Shown: positions 28,038 through 40,065, counted from the stretch's first letter. The stretch is DNA of 64,000 nucleotides from Bradyrhizobium sp. Y36 (GCF_002531575.1 NZ_NWTI01000004.1:310001-374000); one strand, 5' to 3'. Translations and numbers: made by a program. Notes: a model not told the origin generated them from the letters alone.

Positions 28038-29585
28038 TCAGGCGAGCGGCACCGCGACGAACCGCGTCGCCTCCGCGCTTTTGACCTGCAGCAGCACGCT
28101 GCGCTTGCCGGACGATTTGGCCTGCGTCAGCTCCGCGCGCACGTCGCCGACATTGGCGACGGCCTTGCCGCCGACATTGAGGATGACGTCGCCGGTCTGG
28201 ATGCCGCGCTGCGCCGCCGGCCCTTGCGGATCGACTTCGGTGACGACGACGCCCTTCTGGCCGGCGCCCTGGACCTCACCGGCCGGCGCCAGGCCGAGAC
28301 CGAGACGCGGTGTGCCGGCGTTCGGCTGTCCCCTGCCCTCGTCGGCCCCGCCGTTTGCCTTGGCCTGCCGCTCGTTCGGCAACTCGCCGAGGGCGAGGGT
28401 CAGCGTCTTGGTCCCGCCGTTGCTGAAGACGTCGAGCTTCACCGAGCTGCCGGGGGCGAGCGTTGCGATGGTGCGCGCGAGATCGCGGGAGTCCCTGACC
28501 GGCGTGCCGTTGACGGCGGTGATGACGTCACCCGCCGCGATGCCCGCCTTCGCCGCCGGGCTGCCATCCTGCGGATTGTCGACGATGGCGCCGCGCGCCT
28601 CCTTCAGGCCGAGACTGTCGGCGATCTCCGATGTCACCGGCTGCACCTGCACGCCGAGCCAGCCGCGGGTCACCGCACCCTTGTCCTTCAGCTGCGCGAC
28701 GACGAGCTTTGCGGTCGAGGCCGGAATGTCGAAGCCAATGCCGACCGAGCCGCCGGAGGGCGAGAAGATCGCGGTGTTCACGCCGATCACGTTGCCGCTC
28801 ATGTCGAAGGCCGGACCGCCGGAATTGCCCTTGTTGATGGGCGCGTCGATCTGGATGAAGTCGTCATACGGACCGTTGCCGATGTCGCGGCCACTGGCCG
28901 AGACGATGCCGGCCGTCACGGTGCCGCCGAGACCGAAGGGATTGCCGACCGCAACCACCCAGTCGCCGATGCGCGGCTTCTGGTCGGAGAACTTGACGAA
29001 CGGAAAGTCCGTCTTGCCGTCGACCTTGATCAGCGCGAGATCGGTCTTCGGATCGGTGCCGACGACCTTCGCGGTGTAGCTCTTGCCGTCATCCATCGTC
29101 ACCTGCACCGAGGCGGCGTGGTCGACGACGTGGTTGTTGGTCACGGCATAGCCGTCGGCGGAGATGAAGAAGCCGGAGCCTTCGCCGGTGATCATCTGAT
29201 GGCGCTGGCGCGGCATGCCGTTCGGGCCGCCCGGAAAGCGGAAGCCGAACTGCCGCGAGAACTGGTCGAACGGCGTCTGCTCGTCCTGGTCCATCCGGTT
29301 CTGTTGCAGCATGGCGCTCTGGTCGTTGTCCTGGTCGATCCTGACCCGCACCGAGATGACGGCGGGCTTGACCTTGCTGACGAGGTCGCCGAAGCCCGGC
29401 GGGGTCGCGGCGGATTCCGCGGCCTGGGCCGGTGCGATGAAGGAACCCGGACCGAACTTCGAAGAGCCGGGAGAGGCCGCCAGCACGGCCACGCCGAGCG
29501 CGGCGACGGTGCCGAGCAGCGCGAGCCGGCGCGGCCTCAAGATCTTGCGGGACGTCGGGGTGTCGGAATTGGCGCGATCGTTCAT
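28038..29585 (-). CDS. degP: DegP/MucD-type periplasmic serine protease (Do family)
   Basis: A 515-residue protease with a basic N-terminus and one membrane anchor or uncleaved signal (LALLGTVAALGVAVLAASPG, 21-40). The trypsin-like domain carries the full triad His152 (TNNHVVDH), Asp182 (TDLALIKVD) and Ser255 (GNSGGPAF). Two PDZ domains (about 330-410 and 425-510) follow. It degrades or refolds misfolded envelope proteins under heat and oxidative stress. ATG at 29585 is directly preceded by a 14-bp perfect inverted repeat that covers the ribosome-binding region. Alternative in-frame ATGs at 29642, 29636 and 29630 lie in the other arm behind GGTGAGG, so the true start is uncertain. Confidence 0.9.
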   Translation of the reverse strand: MNDRANSDTPTSRKILRPRRLALLGTVAALGVAVLAASPGSSKFGPGSFIAPAQAAESAATPPGFGDLVSKVKPAVISVRVRIDQDNDQSAMLQQNRMDQDEQTPFDQFSRQFGFRFPGGPNGMPRQRHQMITGEGSGFFISADGYAVTNNHVVDHAASVQVTMDDGKSYTAKVVGTDPKTDLALIKVDGKTDFPFVKFSDQKPRIGDWVVAVGNPFGLGGTVTAGIVSASGRDIGNGPYDDFIQIDAPINKGNSGGPAFDMSGNVIGVNTAIFSPSGGSVGIGFDIPASTAKLVVAQLKDKGAVTRGWLGVQVQPVTSEIADSLGLKEARGAIVDNPQDGSPAAKAGIAAGDVITAVNGTPVRDSRDLARTIATLAPGSSVKLDVFSNGGTKTLTLALGELPNERQAKANGGADEGRGQPNAGTPRLGLGLAPAGEVQGAGQKGVVVTEVDPQGPAAQRGIQTGDVILNVGGKAVANVGDVRAELTQAKSSGKRSVLLQVKSAEATRFVAVPLA

Positions 29586-29591
29586 GTCGAA

Positions 29592-29636
29592 ATGTCCATG
29601 TTGGATAGGATGTCGCCTTGCCTCCAACATGGACAT
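29592..29636 (-). promoter_or_regulatory. 14-bp perfect inverted repeat in the degP leader
   Basis: ATGTCCATGTTGGA (29592-29605) and TCCAACATGGACAT (29623-29636) flank 17 bp. In mRNA it would form a stable hairpin ending six nucleotides before the degP ATG at 29585. It could equally be a protein operator. Confidence 0.55.
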
Positions 29637-29800
29637 CCTCACCTTACGGTGTCCCGTCCATCCGATTAAATCTTGGCAAAGAACATGCGAGCGGGCTCGG
29701 CTGCGGCAAGGTGCGTCCCTCGCATTTGATGCAGCTCAACGCGGGTCTTGCAGGCAGTGAAACACTGCGGCCACCGGATGATGTTCATCGGAGGCGCCCC

Positions 29801-30637
29801 ATGTACAAAGATATTCTCGTTCACATCCCCACCGAACGTCCCATGCGCTCCGCGATCGATGGCTCGATTTCGCTGGCGGCGCAGTTCAACGCCCATCTCG
29901 ACGCGGTCGCGGTCGGCTATGTCGCGACCAGTGCAGCCTACGTGATGGAGGGCGGCGCCGCGGTCGCCGCCGTGTTCGAGCTCGAACGCGAGCGCGCCGT
30001 GGAGCGGGCCGAGGCCGCGCTCTCGGTGTTCGAAATCGAAGCGGCGAACGCCGGCATCGCCTACGCCTGCCGCCCGCTCGGCGCGATCCCGGTCGATGCG
30101 GCCGGCTCGCTCGGCGAGATGGCGCGACTGCACGACCTCAGCGTCGTGCTTCAGCCCGAGCCGGCGCACGGCTCGTTCGACAACGACGTGCCGGGCGAGA
30201 TCCTGTTCCAGTCGGGCGGTCCGGTGCTGTTCCTGCCCTACACCTTCCACGGCGCGTTCACGGCGGGGCGGATCGGCATCTGCTGGGACGGCAGCCGCGT
30301 CGCGGCCCGCGCCGTGCACGACGCCGCTCCGTTCCTGGCGCGCGCCGACGAGGTCGTGATCATCACCGTCAACGAAGCCAAGGCGGTCTCGGACGAGGCT
30401 TCAGCGAACAATCTCGCAAGGCATCTCGGCCGGCGCGGACTGTCGACCCGCACGGTCAGCCTGACGGCGACGCGCGCCGACATCCAGCCGACCATCCTGT
30501 CCCTGGCGGCCGATGAGTCCCTCGATCTGCTGGTGATGGGCGGCTACGGCCATTCGCGCTTGCAGGAACGCGTTCTCGGCGGCGTCACCCGCGCCATGCT
30601 GGAAGCCATGACGGTGCCGACGCTGATGTCGCATTGA
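29801..30637 (+). CDS. Universal stress protein, tandem UspA domains
   Basis: A 278-residue protein with two Usp folds (about 1-140 and 150-278). The first starts MYKDILVHIPTERPMRSAIDGSISLAAQF. The second ends with the ATP-binding-type motif VMGGYGHSRLQERVLGGVTRAML (G-2x-G-9x-G-S/T pattern). Domain one appears degenerate in its nucleotide loop. The GGAGGCGCCCC ribosome-binding site precedes ATG at 29801. It is divergent from degP, which fits a shared stress role, but no EcfG-type site was seen here. Function is inferred from the family. Confidence 0.88.
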   Translation: MYKDILVHIPTERPMRSAIDGSISLAAQFNAHLDAVAVGYVATSAAYVMEGGAAVAAVFELERERAVERAEAALSVFEIEAANAGIAYACRPLGAIPVDAAGSLGEMARLHDLSVVLQPEPAHGSFDNDVPGEILFQSGGPVLFLPYTFHGAFTAGRIGICWDGSRVAARAVHDAAPFLARADEVVIITVNEAKAVSDEASANNLARHLGRRGLSTRTVSLTATRADIQPTILSLAADESLDLLVMGGYGHSRLQERVLGGVTRAMLEAMTVPTLMSH

Positions 30638-30652
30638 GGCTGACGGGCGCCG

Positions 30653-30865
30653 TCAGGCCGCGACCGGGGTCTCCCAGGTCGCGGGCGGCTCGGCGGCCTC
30701 GTCGTGCTTCAGGTTGCACGCGTCGAAATGCGCCTTGAGCGCGACCTCGGCAAGATATTCGAAATGTTCGGCCTGGCCGAGCAGTTGCCAGTTCTGGAGC
30801 GGCCGGTAGGCCGCCTGCTGACGACAGAGGGACGCCAGCGCCCGGTAGCGACGTACGTTCTCCAT
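30653..30865 (-). CDS. Small hypothetical protein (70 aa), ENVRRYR family
   Basis: MENVRRYRALASLCRQQAAYRPLQNWQLLGQAEHFEYLAEVALKAHFDACN and a short acidic tail. It is clearly paralogous to the protein at 48178: both share ENVRRYRxxASLxRQxAAxRPxQxWxLLxQAxxxE and a helix LxAxF. It is helical, soluble and of unknown function; many copies occur in Bradyrhizobium. It converges on the universal stress gene with 15 nt between the stops. Confidence 0.7.
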   Translation of the reverse strand: MENVRRYRALASLCRQQAAYRPLQNWQLLGQAEHFEYLAEVALKAHFDACNLKHDEAAEPPATWETPVAA

Positions 30866-31048
30866 GAGACCCTCCCTCGCACTCCCTGAGCTTATTACTC
30901 CAATTTGCGTCAGGCCGATGGCGGTTGTGCAAAAGATTTGCTGCGCCCGTCGCGCGCGCCTGGCCTCGCCTCGTTGTTTAGGAAATATATATCCGGCCCA
31001 AAGTTCCAAACGGGCAGCGGCTGACGCGGGGAACCGAGGTCCGACGGC

Positions 31049-32926
31049 TCAAGCGTAGAGCCGGCGCTCCACGGTCACCCCGACCAGGTCGAGATAACGT
31101 TCGATCAGGTCGGGCCGGCCGACCAGATAGCCCTGCATCTCCTCGCAGGCCTCGCGCGCCAGGAAGGCGCGCTGCGCTTCCGTCTCCACCCCCTCGGCAA
31201 TGACCGGGATATGCAGGGCGTGCGCGAGGCTCAGCACCGCACGGACGATCTCGGCCGATTGCGGCGTCGCTTCGAGATTGGAGATGAAGCCCCGATCGAT
31301 CTTGATCTTGTCGAACGGGAACGACTGCAGATAGGACAGCGAGGAATAGCCGGTGCCGAAATCGTCCATCGCGATGCGGACGCCGAGCGCTTTCAGCCGC
31401 CGCAGCAGATTGAGTGCGCGGTTGAAATCGCCGATCAGCACGCCCTCGGTGATCTCGACCTCGAGCCGCGTCGGCGTCAGCCCCGTTTCCAGCAGGATCT
31501 GGTGGATCGAACGTTCGAGATCGCCGGCCTGGAACTGGACCGGCGACAAATTGACGGCGACCTGCAACGGACGCGGCCAGGATGCCGCCTCGCGGCACGC
31601 TTCGCGCAAGACCCATTCGCCGATCTCGACGATCAGCCCGTTCTCCTCGGCCAGCGGAATGAACTGGTCCGGCGGCACGAAGCCCCGCGTCGGATGATTC
31701 CAGCGCAGCAGCGCCTCGAAGCCGATGACCTCGCCATCCACCCGCGCCTGCGGCTGGAAATAGACCAGGAACTGGTTCTGCTCGAGCGCCTGACGCAGAT
31801 CGTGCTGCAACAGCCTGCGGTCGCGCAACTCCTGATCCATCTCGGATTCGAAGACGCGGACGCGCCCCCTGCCCTCGCGCTTGGCACGATAGAGCGCCGA
31901 ATCGGCGTTGGCGAGCAGCGTGGCGGCATTCACGCCGTCATCCGGATAGAACGCGATGCCGACGCTGAGCCCGACATGGGGCAGATAATCGTCGACCTCG
32001 AGCTCCGTGCCGATCGTCTCGACCAGCCGTTCGGCGAGGCCCAGAACGTCCTCGCGGTTGATGTCGTCCGGCATCAGGATCATGAACTCGTCGCCGCCGA
32101 TACGGGCCACGAAGGCGCCGTCGGCTTCCGCGGCAAGCCGGTCCGCCGCCGCCCGCATCAGCATGTCGCCGACGGGGTGACCGAACACGTCGTTGACCTC
32201 CTTGAAGCGGTCGAGATCGAGGCTGAGCACGGCAAAACTGGTCGCCGCCTCCTGCGCCTGCTCCAACCGCTCGCCAAGCGCGGCGTTGAAGGCGCTGCGG
32301 TTCGGCAGGTCGGTCAACGCATCATGATGTGCAAGATGGCTGATCCGCGCCTCGTTCGTGATCCTCTCGGTGACGTCCTCGATCACGCCGACCAGATATT
32401 GCGGCGCGCCGCCGCCGTCCCTGATCAGCAGCTTGCGCGAATTGACCAGACGATCGCGGCCCTTGACGCCGACTTCGAGCAGATGCCCCTCGAGGAACAT
32501 CGGCGTCCCGCTGTCGACGACACGGCGATCCTGCTCGTTGACGACGCGGGCGATCTTGTCCGGAAAGATCTGTTCCGGCGTCTTGCCCAGCATCTCCTCG
32601 CGCGGCATTCCGTAATATTCTTCGCCGGCGCGATTGAGCAGAATGTAGCGGGAGTCCTTCGCATCCTTGGCGAACACCGCGATCGGAATATTCTCGATGA
32701 TGCTGTCGAGGAATTCGCGCGCCCGCCCCAGATCCTGTTCGGCACGCTTATGCGTCTGTTCGAGCTCCTCGATCATCAGCTTGATCGCACGGTCGGTGCT
32801 GCGACGATCGCCATCGCTCTCCTCGTAGGCCGCGCTGACGAGCTCGCCGAGCTTGGTCAGATCGACCTTGCCGGATTCGTCCGTCGACTGCCGGATCTGT
32901 CTGGCGAGTAGCCGATGCATGGTCAC
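31049..32926 (-). CDS. PAS-GGDEF-EAL cyclic-di-GMP enzyme
   Basis: A 625-residue soluble protein: N-terminal helical region (1-65), PAS domain (about 66-195, ENIPIAVFAKDAKDSRYILLNRAGEEYYGM), GGDEF domain (about 200-365) with intact RIGGDEF, and EAL domain (about 375-615) with GFEALLRW, NLSPVQF, DDFGTGYSS and the later VIAEGVET. Both catalytic motifs are intact, so it can in principle make and degrade c-di-GMP. Its start overlaps the stop of the FIST gene by four bases (ATGA), which indicates translational coupling and a sensor-effector pair. Confidence 0.92.
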   Translation of the reverse strand: MTMHRLLARQIRQSTDESGKVDLTKLGELVSAAYEESDGDRRSTDRAIKLMIEELEQTHKRAEQDLGRAREFLDSIIENIPIAVFAKDAKDSRYILLNRAGEEYYGMPREEMLGKTPEQIFPDKIARVVNEQDRRVVDSGTPMFLEGHLLEVGVKGRDRLVNSRKLLIRDGGGAPQYLVGVIEDVTERITNEARISHLAHHDALTDLPNRSAFNAALGERLEQAQEAATSFAVLSLDLDRFKEVNDVFGHPVGDMLMRAAADRLAAEADGAFVARIGGDEFMILMPDDINREDVLGLAERLVETIGTELEVDDYLPHVGLSVGIAFYPDDGVNAATLLANADSALYRAKREGRGRVRVFESEMDQELRDRRLLQHDLRQALEQNQFLVYFQPQARVDGEVIGFEALLRWNHPTRGFVPPDQFIPLAEENGLIVEIGEWVLREACREAASWPRPLQVAVNLSPVQFQAGDLERSIHQILLETGLTPTRLEVEITEGVLIGDFNRALNLLRRLKALGVRIAMDDFGTGYSSLSYLQSFPFDKIKIDRGFISNLEATPQSAEIVRAVLSLAHALHIPVIAEGVETEAQRAFLAREACEEMQGYLVGRPDLIERYLDLVGVTVERRLYA

Positions 32927-34074
32927 GCCGCCGCCTCCGCGATCACGGTGACGGTCATGGTCTGGTTGTGCAGTTCGCAGCGGCCGGACGCGGCCGGCGG
33001 CGCGATCTCGCCGTAGGAGTAGAATCCGATCCGGACGACATCATCGCCGAGCTCGGCCGCAACGGCATCCAGCTCGTCCTGGGTGCGCTGCCCCATCACC
33101 CTGCGGCGGCCGGTGCAGCTCACCAGGATCGCAAGCTTGTCCCCGGCAATCTCGTCCGCGAGTGCGCTGCGCGCCTGCCGGCCGGCCTCGCCGGCACCTG
33201 CGGCGAGACTGTCGAAATTGGCGCGCATCAACTGCGCGGTGCATCCCTCGGGAATGTCGGCGGCGAAGGTCAGGCTGCGGGCATTGCGATCCACTGCGAA
33301 AACGGAGCGCACGATCTGCCGATCCGGCTCGGCCTCGTCATGAATGCGCATCGGGAAGGCGAGTCCCGAACCCGGCATTGCCGCGGCCTCCTCCTCGCCG
33401 AGGTAACGGGTGTAGAGGTCGAGCGGCGGTTCACCGTCGAGCTGCATCACCACGGACCCTTCGGATCTCGTGACCTTTCGGCTCGGACCAAATACGTCCC
33501 ATCCGCCGGCGCAGCCATGCGCGAAGCGGAAGGACGCGCCGTAGAAGCCGATGGCGGCGATGCGGTTGGGCACCGGCTCGCCATCAACCCCGACCAGGGT
33601 GTGTTCGAATTTGGTGGCGTCGGCCGCGAGCCCGCCCGTGACAGGCAAGTCCGGTCCGACGATCCCGTTGATGCCGGCAACCAGTTCGTTCCCATTGGCC
33701 ACCAGCCCGTCGGACAGAACGAAGAGGCCTGCCAGATCGGGAGCCGCCAATTGCCGGGCGATCCGCTCGCCGCAGGCTCGCGAGTCGTCGCGTGACGCAA
33801 CGATCTCGCTCGCAAGCCGCACCTGCGTGCGCTCGAAACGCAGGGCGACGGCAACGACTTCGTCGTCACTGATGTCATCGCCGTGAATCTGCCCACCGGC
33901 GCTGCAACCGACGATATGGCCGTCGGGATAGAGGCCGCGCAGCTCGCGATAGCGCTCGCCGCTTTCCAGTCCCTCACGACTGCCGAAATAGAGCACGAGC
34001 TGGGCGGGCTCGCGCAGGGCATTCGCTCCGCGCCAACCATGGGCAGCATTCCAGTGAAGGTATTGAATGTGCAT
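32923..34074 (-). CDS. FIST domain sensor protein (FIST_N + FIST_C)
   Basis: A 383-residue cytoplasmic protein: FIST_N (about 25-215; QLVLYFGSREGL, PDGHIVGCSAGGQIHGDDISDDEVVAVAL, GLFVLSDGLVANGNELVAGI) and FIST_C (about 220-370; FPMRIHD, LMRANFDSL, ILVSCTGRRRVMGQRTQDEL, GFYSYGEIAPP). FIST proteins are input modules thought to bind small ligands such as amino acids. The gene precedes and overlaps the GGDEF/EAL gene by 4 bp, so it probably controls c-di-GMP turnover. ATG at 34074 is chosen; a GTG at 34104 would add ten residues. Confidence 0.85.
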   Translation of the reverse strand: MHIQYLHWNAAHGWRGANALREPAQLVLYFGSREGLESGERYRELRGLYPDGHIVGCSAGGQIHGDDISDDEVVAVALRFERTQVRLASEIVASRDDSRACGERIARQLAAPDLAGLFVLSDGLVANGNELVAGINGIVGPDLPVTGGLAADATKFEHTLVGVDGEPVPNRIAAIGFYGASFRFAHGCAGGWDVFGPSRKVTRSEGSVVMQLDGEPPLDLYTRYLGEEEAAAMPGSGLAFPMRIHDEAEPDRQIVRSVFAVDRNARSLTFAADIPEGCTAQLMRANFDSLAAGAGEAGRQARSALADEIAGDKLAILVSCTGRRRVMGQRTQDELDAVAAELGDDVVRIGFYSYGEIAPPAASGRCELHNQTMTVTVIAEAAA

Positions 34075-34255
34075 CCCACGCGCTCTCTGCAGTTCTTGAA
34101 CCACAGATTGTGGAGCGGCGCATTGCGTCGTCGTTAATCGGGAGCCGGCTTCGACACCGTTGGTTACCTCGGCATGAAAGCGGCTGCGGATTCGCGATCA
34201 ATTCTCCGTAGGACCCCGGAGAGGAGGCCGCGCGCGCGTGCTGCACCTCCGTAAT

Positions 34256-34993
34256 CTACCGGATGCGCGCAGCCTCGCCGACGCGCATCGGTTGCGCCGA
34301 ACTATCCTGCCGTTTTCGAACCCGTCCCGTCTCGGCAGCAATGCGAATGGCCTCGATGTTTGCGGCATAGTCGGCGACGCTCTTGCCGCGAAACACCGCG
34401 GAACCTGCCACCAGCGTATCGGCGCCGGCCGCCGCCACCGCAGCGGCATTGTCGCGCGTGATGCCGCCGTCGACCTCGAGCCTGATCGGCCGGTCGCCGA
34501 TCATGGCCTTGATACGTTCGATCTTCGGAAGCTGGGATTCGAGGAACGACTGACCGCCAAATCCTGGATTGACCGTCATCACCAGCACGAGATCGATGCG
34601 ATCGAGGACATATTCGATCGCGCTCGCGGGAGTGGCGGGACACAGGCTGACACCGGCCTTCTTGCCGAGCGCACGGATGGCCTGGAGCGAACGGTCGAGA
34701 TGGGCGCCGGCTTCGGCGTGAATGGTGATGAAATCGGCCCCCGCCTTCGCGAACGCTTCGAGATAGGGATCGACAGGCGCGATCATGAGATGCACGTCGA
34801 AGATCTTCTTCGTCATCGGCCGGATGGCCTTGATGACATCGGCGCCGAAGCTGATGTTCGGCACGAAATGTCCGTCCATGACGTCGCAATGGATCCAGTC
34901 GGCGCCGGCCGTGTCGATTGCCGCGATCTGCTCGCCGAGGCGCGCGAAATCCGCAGCCAGGATCGAGGGAGCGACGACGATCTCTCCGGTCAT
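34256..34993 (-). CDS. cbbE: Ribulose-phosphate 3-epimerase
   Basis: A 245-residue TIM-barrel enzyme interconverting ribulose-5-phosphate and xylulose-5-phosphate in the Calvin cycle. Hallmarks are [30 protein letters not shown] (metal ligands His and Asp), [31 protein letters not shown] and GSAVF. The C-terminus is about 20 residues longer than the usual epimerase. It is the last gene of the cbb operon and overlaps cbbX by 4 bp (ATGA). It is separated from cbbL/cbbS by the cbbX gene and an intrinsic terminator. Confidence 0.95.
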   Translation of the reverse strand: MTGEIVVAPSILAADFARLGEQIAAIDTAGADWIHCDVMDGHFVPNISFGADVIKAIRPMTKKIFDVHLMIAPVDPYLEAFAKAGADFITIHAEAGAHLDRSLQAIRALGKKAGVSLCPATPASAIEYVLDRIDLVLVMTVNPGFGGQSFLESQLPKIERIKAMIGDRPIRLEVDGGITRDNAAAVAAAGADTLVAGSAVFRGKSVADYAANIEAIRIAAETGRVRKRQDSSAQPMRVGEAARIR

Positions 34994-35922
34994 GGCTTTG
35001 CACTCCGCGCATCCGCGCCGCCGCTGAAGACGCGGCTCGCCAGGACATCCATGGGATCGATGGTTTCGAGATCGGCGACATCGAGCATGCGGTCGAGATC
35101 GGACACCAGGCGATCGGCCAGCCGCAGGCGGATGCGGTCGACCGCGTTGCGGATCGACCGCGCATTGGAGAAGAACGGCTGGGTCCGGCGCAGTGCGATG
35201 TATTTCTCGAACGCCTCGCGCGCCGACGCCGAGAGGCGATAGCCCCGCTCCTTCAGCATCAGCTCGGCGATGACGAGCAGTTCGTCCTCCGCATAGTCCG
35301 GGAATTCGATGTGGTGGGCGATGCGCGAGCGGAAGCCGGGATTGGAGGCGAAGAAGCTCGTCATGCGCTCGCCATAGCCGGCGAGGATCACGACGAGATC
35401 CTCGCGCTGGTTCTCCATCACCTGGAGCAGGATCTCGATCGCCTCCTGGCCGTAGTCGCGCTCATTGTCGGGCCGGTGCAGGTAATAGGCCTCGTCGATG
35501 AACAGCACGCCGCCCATCGCCTTCTTCAGGATCTCCTTCGTCTTCGGCGCGGTGTGACCAATGTATTGGCCGACGAGGTCGTCGCGCGTCACCGAGATCA
35601 CCTGCCCGCGCCGCACGAAGCCGAGCCCGTGCAGAATCCTGGCCATGCGCAGCGCGACCGTGGTCTTTCCGGTGCCGGGATTGCCGGTGAACGACATGTG
35701 CAGCGTCGGCGGCGCCGAGGCCAGGCCCGCACGCTGCCTGATACGTTCGATCAGCAGCAGCGAGGCGATCTGGCGCACGCGGTTCTTCACCGGCCTCAAT
35801 CCGACCAGCTCCTGATCCAGTTGCTGCAGCGTGTCGGTGATCCCGGCCGCTTCGGCCTCCTTGCGGAGATCGAATTGGGTCTCGCTGGGCTCAGTCGTGG
35901 TTGCGTGGGGCACATCGAGCAT
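34990..35922 (-). CDS. cbbX: Red-type RuBisCO activase (AAA+ protein) CbbX
   Basis: A 310-residue AAA+ ATPase that remodels inhibited red-type RuBisCO by pulling on the CbbL C-terminus. Walker A is [18 protein letters not shown] (near residue 80), the pore loop is VGQYIGHT, Walker B is [12 protein letters not shown], and an NPGFRSRI arginine-finger region and sensor 2 [15 protein letters not shown] are also visible. It follows cbbS by 99 nt, and this gap holds an intrinsic terminator ending 11 nt before the start ATG at 35922. Expression is therefore probably below that of the RuBisCO genes. Confidence 0.96.
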   Translation of the reverse strand: MLDVPHATTTEPSETQFDLRKEAEAAGITDTLQQLDQELVGLRPVKNRVRQIASLLLIERIRQRAGLASAPPTLHMSFTGNPGTGKTTVALRMARILHGLGFVRRGQVISVTRDDLVGQYIGHTAPKTKEILKKAMGGVLFIDEAYYLHRPDNERDYGQEAIEILLQVMENQREDLVVILAGYGERMTSFFASNPGFRSRIAHHIEFPDYAEDELLVIAELMLKERGYRLSASAREAFEKYIALRRTQPFFSNARSIRNAVDRIRLRLADRLVSDLDRMLDVADLETIDPMDVLASRVFSGGADARSAKP

Positions 35923-35932
35923 AAGGACCTCG

Positions 35933-35967
35933 AAAAAAGGGCTTCGCCGCGAGGGAGGCGGCGAAGC
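35933..35967 (-). terminator. Intrinsic terminator/attenuator between cbbS and cbbX
   Basis: Read on the minus strand: stem GCTTCGCCGC (35967-35958), 7-nt loop, GCGGCGAAGC (35950-35941), CC, then TTTTTT (35938-35933). It is a canonical Rho-independent terminator inside the cbb operon, 54 nt after the cbbS stop and 11 nt before the cbbX ATG. Confidence 0.85.
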
Positions 35968-36021
35968 AGTTGGTCCGCCAAGGATCCGGAGCAGGGAGAG
36001 CTCCGTGCGGAAACGGATGAC

Positions 36022-36429
36022 CTAGGTTGACGCCTGCGCGGCGTGCTTGCGCACGGTGGTGTAACGGATCGCCCGGCCGCCGACCTCCTGCCGCACCAGC
36101 TCGAACTCGGCCTCCTTCGGCGGCCGGTTGACCAGGAAGGAGATCCGCACCGATTCCCAGCCGTGGCTGGAATCGAAGCCGCTGATGCGGATGTAGCGGT
36201 CGCCGTACACCCTGCGGCACTCCGCGAGCTCCATCATCACGCCGGCGGCGTCCTGTAGGTCGAACATCGGCAGGCCCCACATCTCCCAATAGGTATTGCG
36301 GGGATGGGGATCGTCGGTGAACTCGATGTTCACCGCCCAGCCGTTGCCAAGGCAATACTGCACCTGCTTGGTGATCTGGTCGTCGGTCAGATCGGGCAGG
36401 AACGAAAAGCAACCCTGAGTGAGTTTCAT
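36022..36429 (-). CDS. cbbS: RuBisCO small subunit, red type (form IC)
   Basis: A 135-residue small chain. MKLTQGCFSFLPDLTDDQITKQVQYCLGNGWAVNIEFTDDPHPRNTYWEMWGLPMFDLQD matches red-type small subunits, including the long C-terminal beta-hairpin extension (FELVRQEVGGRAIRYTTVRKH) specific to form IC/ID. It assembles as L8S8 with CbbL. It starts 11 nt after cbbL with GGGAGACGCAGC as ribosome-binding site. It is followed by a strong terminator before cbbX. Confidence 0.97.
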   Translation of the reverse strand: MKLTQGCFSFLPDLTDDQITKQVQYCLGNGWAVNIEFTDDPHPRNTYWEMWGLPMFDLQDAAGVMMELAECRRVYGDRYIRISGFDSSHGWESVRISFLVNRPPKEAEFELVRQEVGGRAIRYTTVRKHAAQAST

Positions 36430-36440
36430 GCTGCGTCTCC

Positions 36441-39025
<2,585 letters not shown>

Positions 39026-39057
39026 GGGATTTCTCCGTTTCCTGTCTTTCCGTCAGC

Positions 39058-40065
39058 TCAGATCAGCCGGCCCATCGCAGCGGCGGTGTCGGCCATGCGG
39101 TTGGAAAAGCCCCATTCGTTGTCGTACCAGCTCATGACCCGCACGAGATTGCCGTCCATCACCTTGGTCTGGTCGAGATGCACGATGCTGGAGCGCGGAT
39201 CGTGATTGAAGTCGGTGGAGACGTTCGGCGCGTCGGTCACGCCCAGGACATCCTTCAACCGTCCTTTGGCCGCAGCCTGGACCGCATCGTTGATCTCCTT
39301 CGCGCTCGTTGCGCGCTTGGCGACGAACTTGAAGTCGACCACCGACACGTTCGGCGTCGGCACACGGATCGCCACGCCGTCGAGCTTGCCCTTCAGCGCC
39401 GGCAGCACCAGCCCCACCGCCTTGGCTGCGCCAGTCGTGGTCGGGATCATCGACAGCGCCGCAGCGCGGGCGCGATAGAGGTCCTTGTGGAAGGTGTCGA
39501 GCGTCGGCTGGTCGCCGGTGTAGGAATGGATCGTGGTCATGAAGCCCTTCTCGATCCCGACGGCCTCGTCCAGCACCTGGGCGAGCGGAGCGAGGCAGTT
39601 GGTCGAGCAGGAGGCATTGGAGACCACGATGTGATCACCGGTCAGCGCGAGATGGTTGACGCCGAACACGACGGTGAGATCGACCTCGCTCGCAGGCGCC
39701 GAGACCAGCACGCGCTTCGCCCCGGCCTGAAGATGCGCGGCGGCCTTCTCGCGCGAGGTGAACAGGCCCGTACATTCCAGCGCGATATCGACACCGAGCG
39801 CGCGATGCGGCAGCTGCGCCGGATCCTTGATCGCGGTCACCTTGATCGGACCACCGCCGACGTCGATCGTATCGCCGTCGACCTTGACCTCGCCCGGGAA
39901 GCGGCCGTGAACGGAGTCGAAGCGCAGCAGATGGGCGTTGGTCTCGACCGGACCGAGGTCGTTGATCGCGACCACCTCGATATCGTTGCGGCGGGACTCG
40001 GCGATCGCGCGCAGCACGTTGCGACCGATCCGGCCAAATCCGTTGATGGCGACACGCAAGCTCAT
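39058..40065 (-). CDS. cbbG: Glyceraldehyde-3-phosphate dehydrogenase, type I
   Basis: A 335-residue enzyme: NAD(P)-binding [14 protein letters not shown], catalytic Cys in [16 protein letters not shown], catalytic His in HSYTGDQ, and [13 protein letters not shown] near the C-terminus. It reduces 1,3-bisphosphoglycerate in the Calvin cycle. The start overlaps the stop of cbbT by 4 bp (ATGA). In this operon it lies between transketolase and aldolase. It could also be called gap. Confidence 0.95.
   Translation of the reverse strand: MSLRVAINGFGRIGRNVLRAIAESRRNDIEVVAINDLGPVETNAHLLRFDSVHGRFPGEVKVDGDTIDVGGGPIKVTAIKDPAQLPHRALGVDIALECTGLFTSREKAAAHLQAGAKRVLVSAPASEVDLTVVFGVNHLALTGDHIVVSNASCSTNCLAPLAQVLDEAVGIEKGFMTTIHSYTGDQPTLDTFHKDLYRARAAALSMIPTTTGAAKAVGLVLPALKGKLDGVAIRVPTPNVSVVDFKFVAKRATSAKEINDAVQAAAKGRLKDVLGVTDAPNVSTDFNHDPRSSIVHLDQTKVMDGNLVRVMSWYDNEWGFSNRMADTAAAMGRLI

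Noticed and set aside
34222..34249. Hairpin after cbbE as operon terminator
   Set aside because: Only five terminal base pairs around an alternating CG stretch and no T-run on the minus strand; not convincing.
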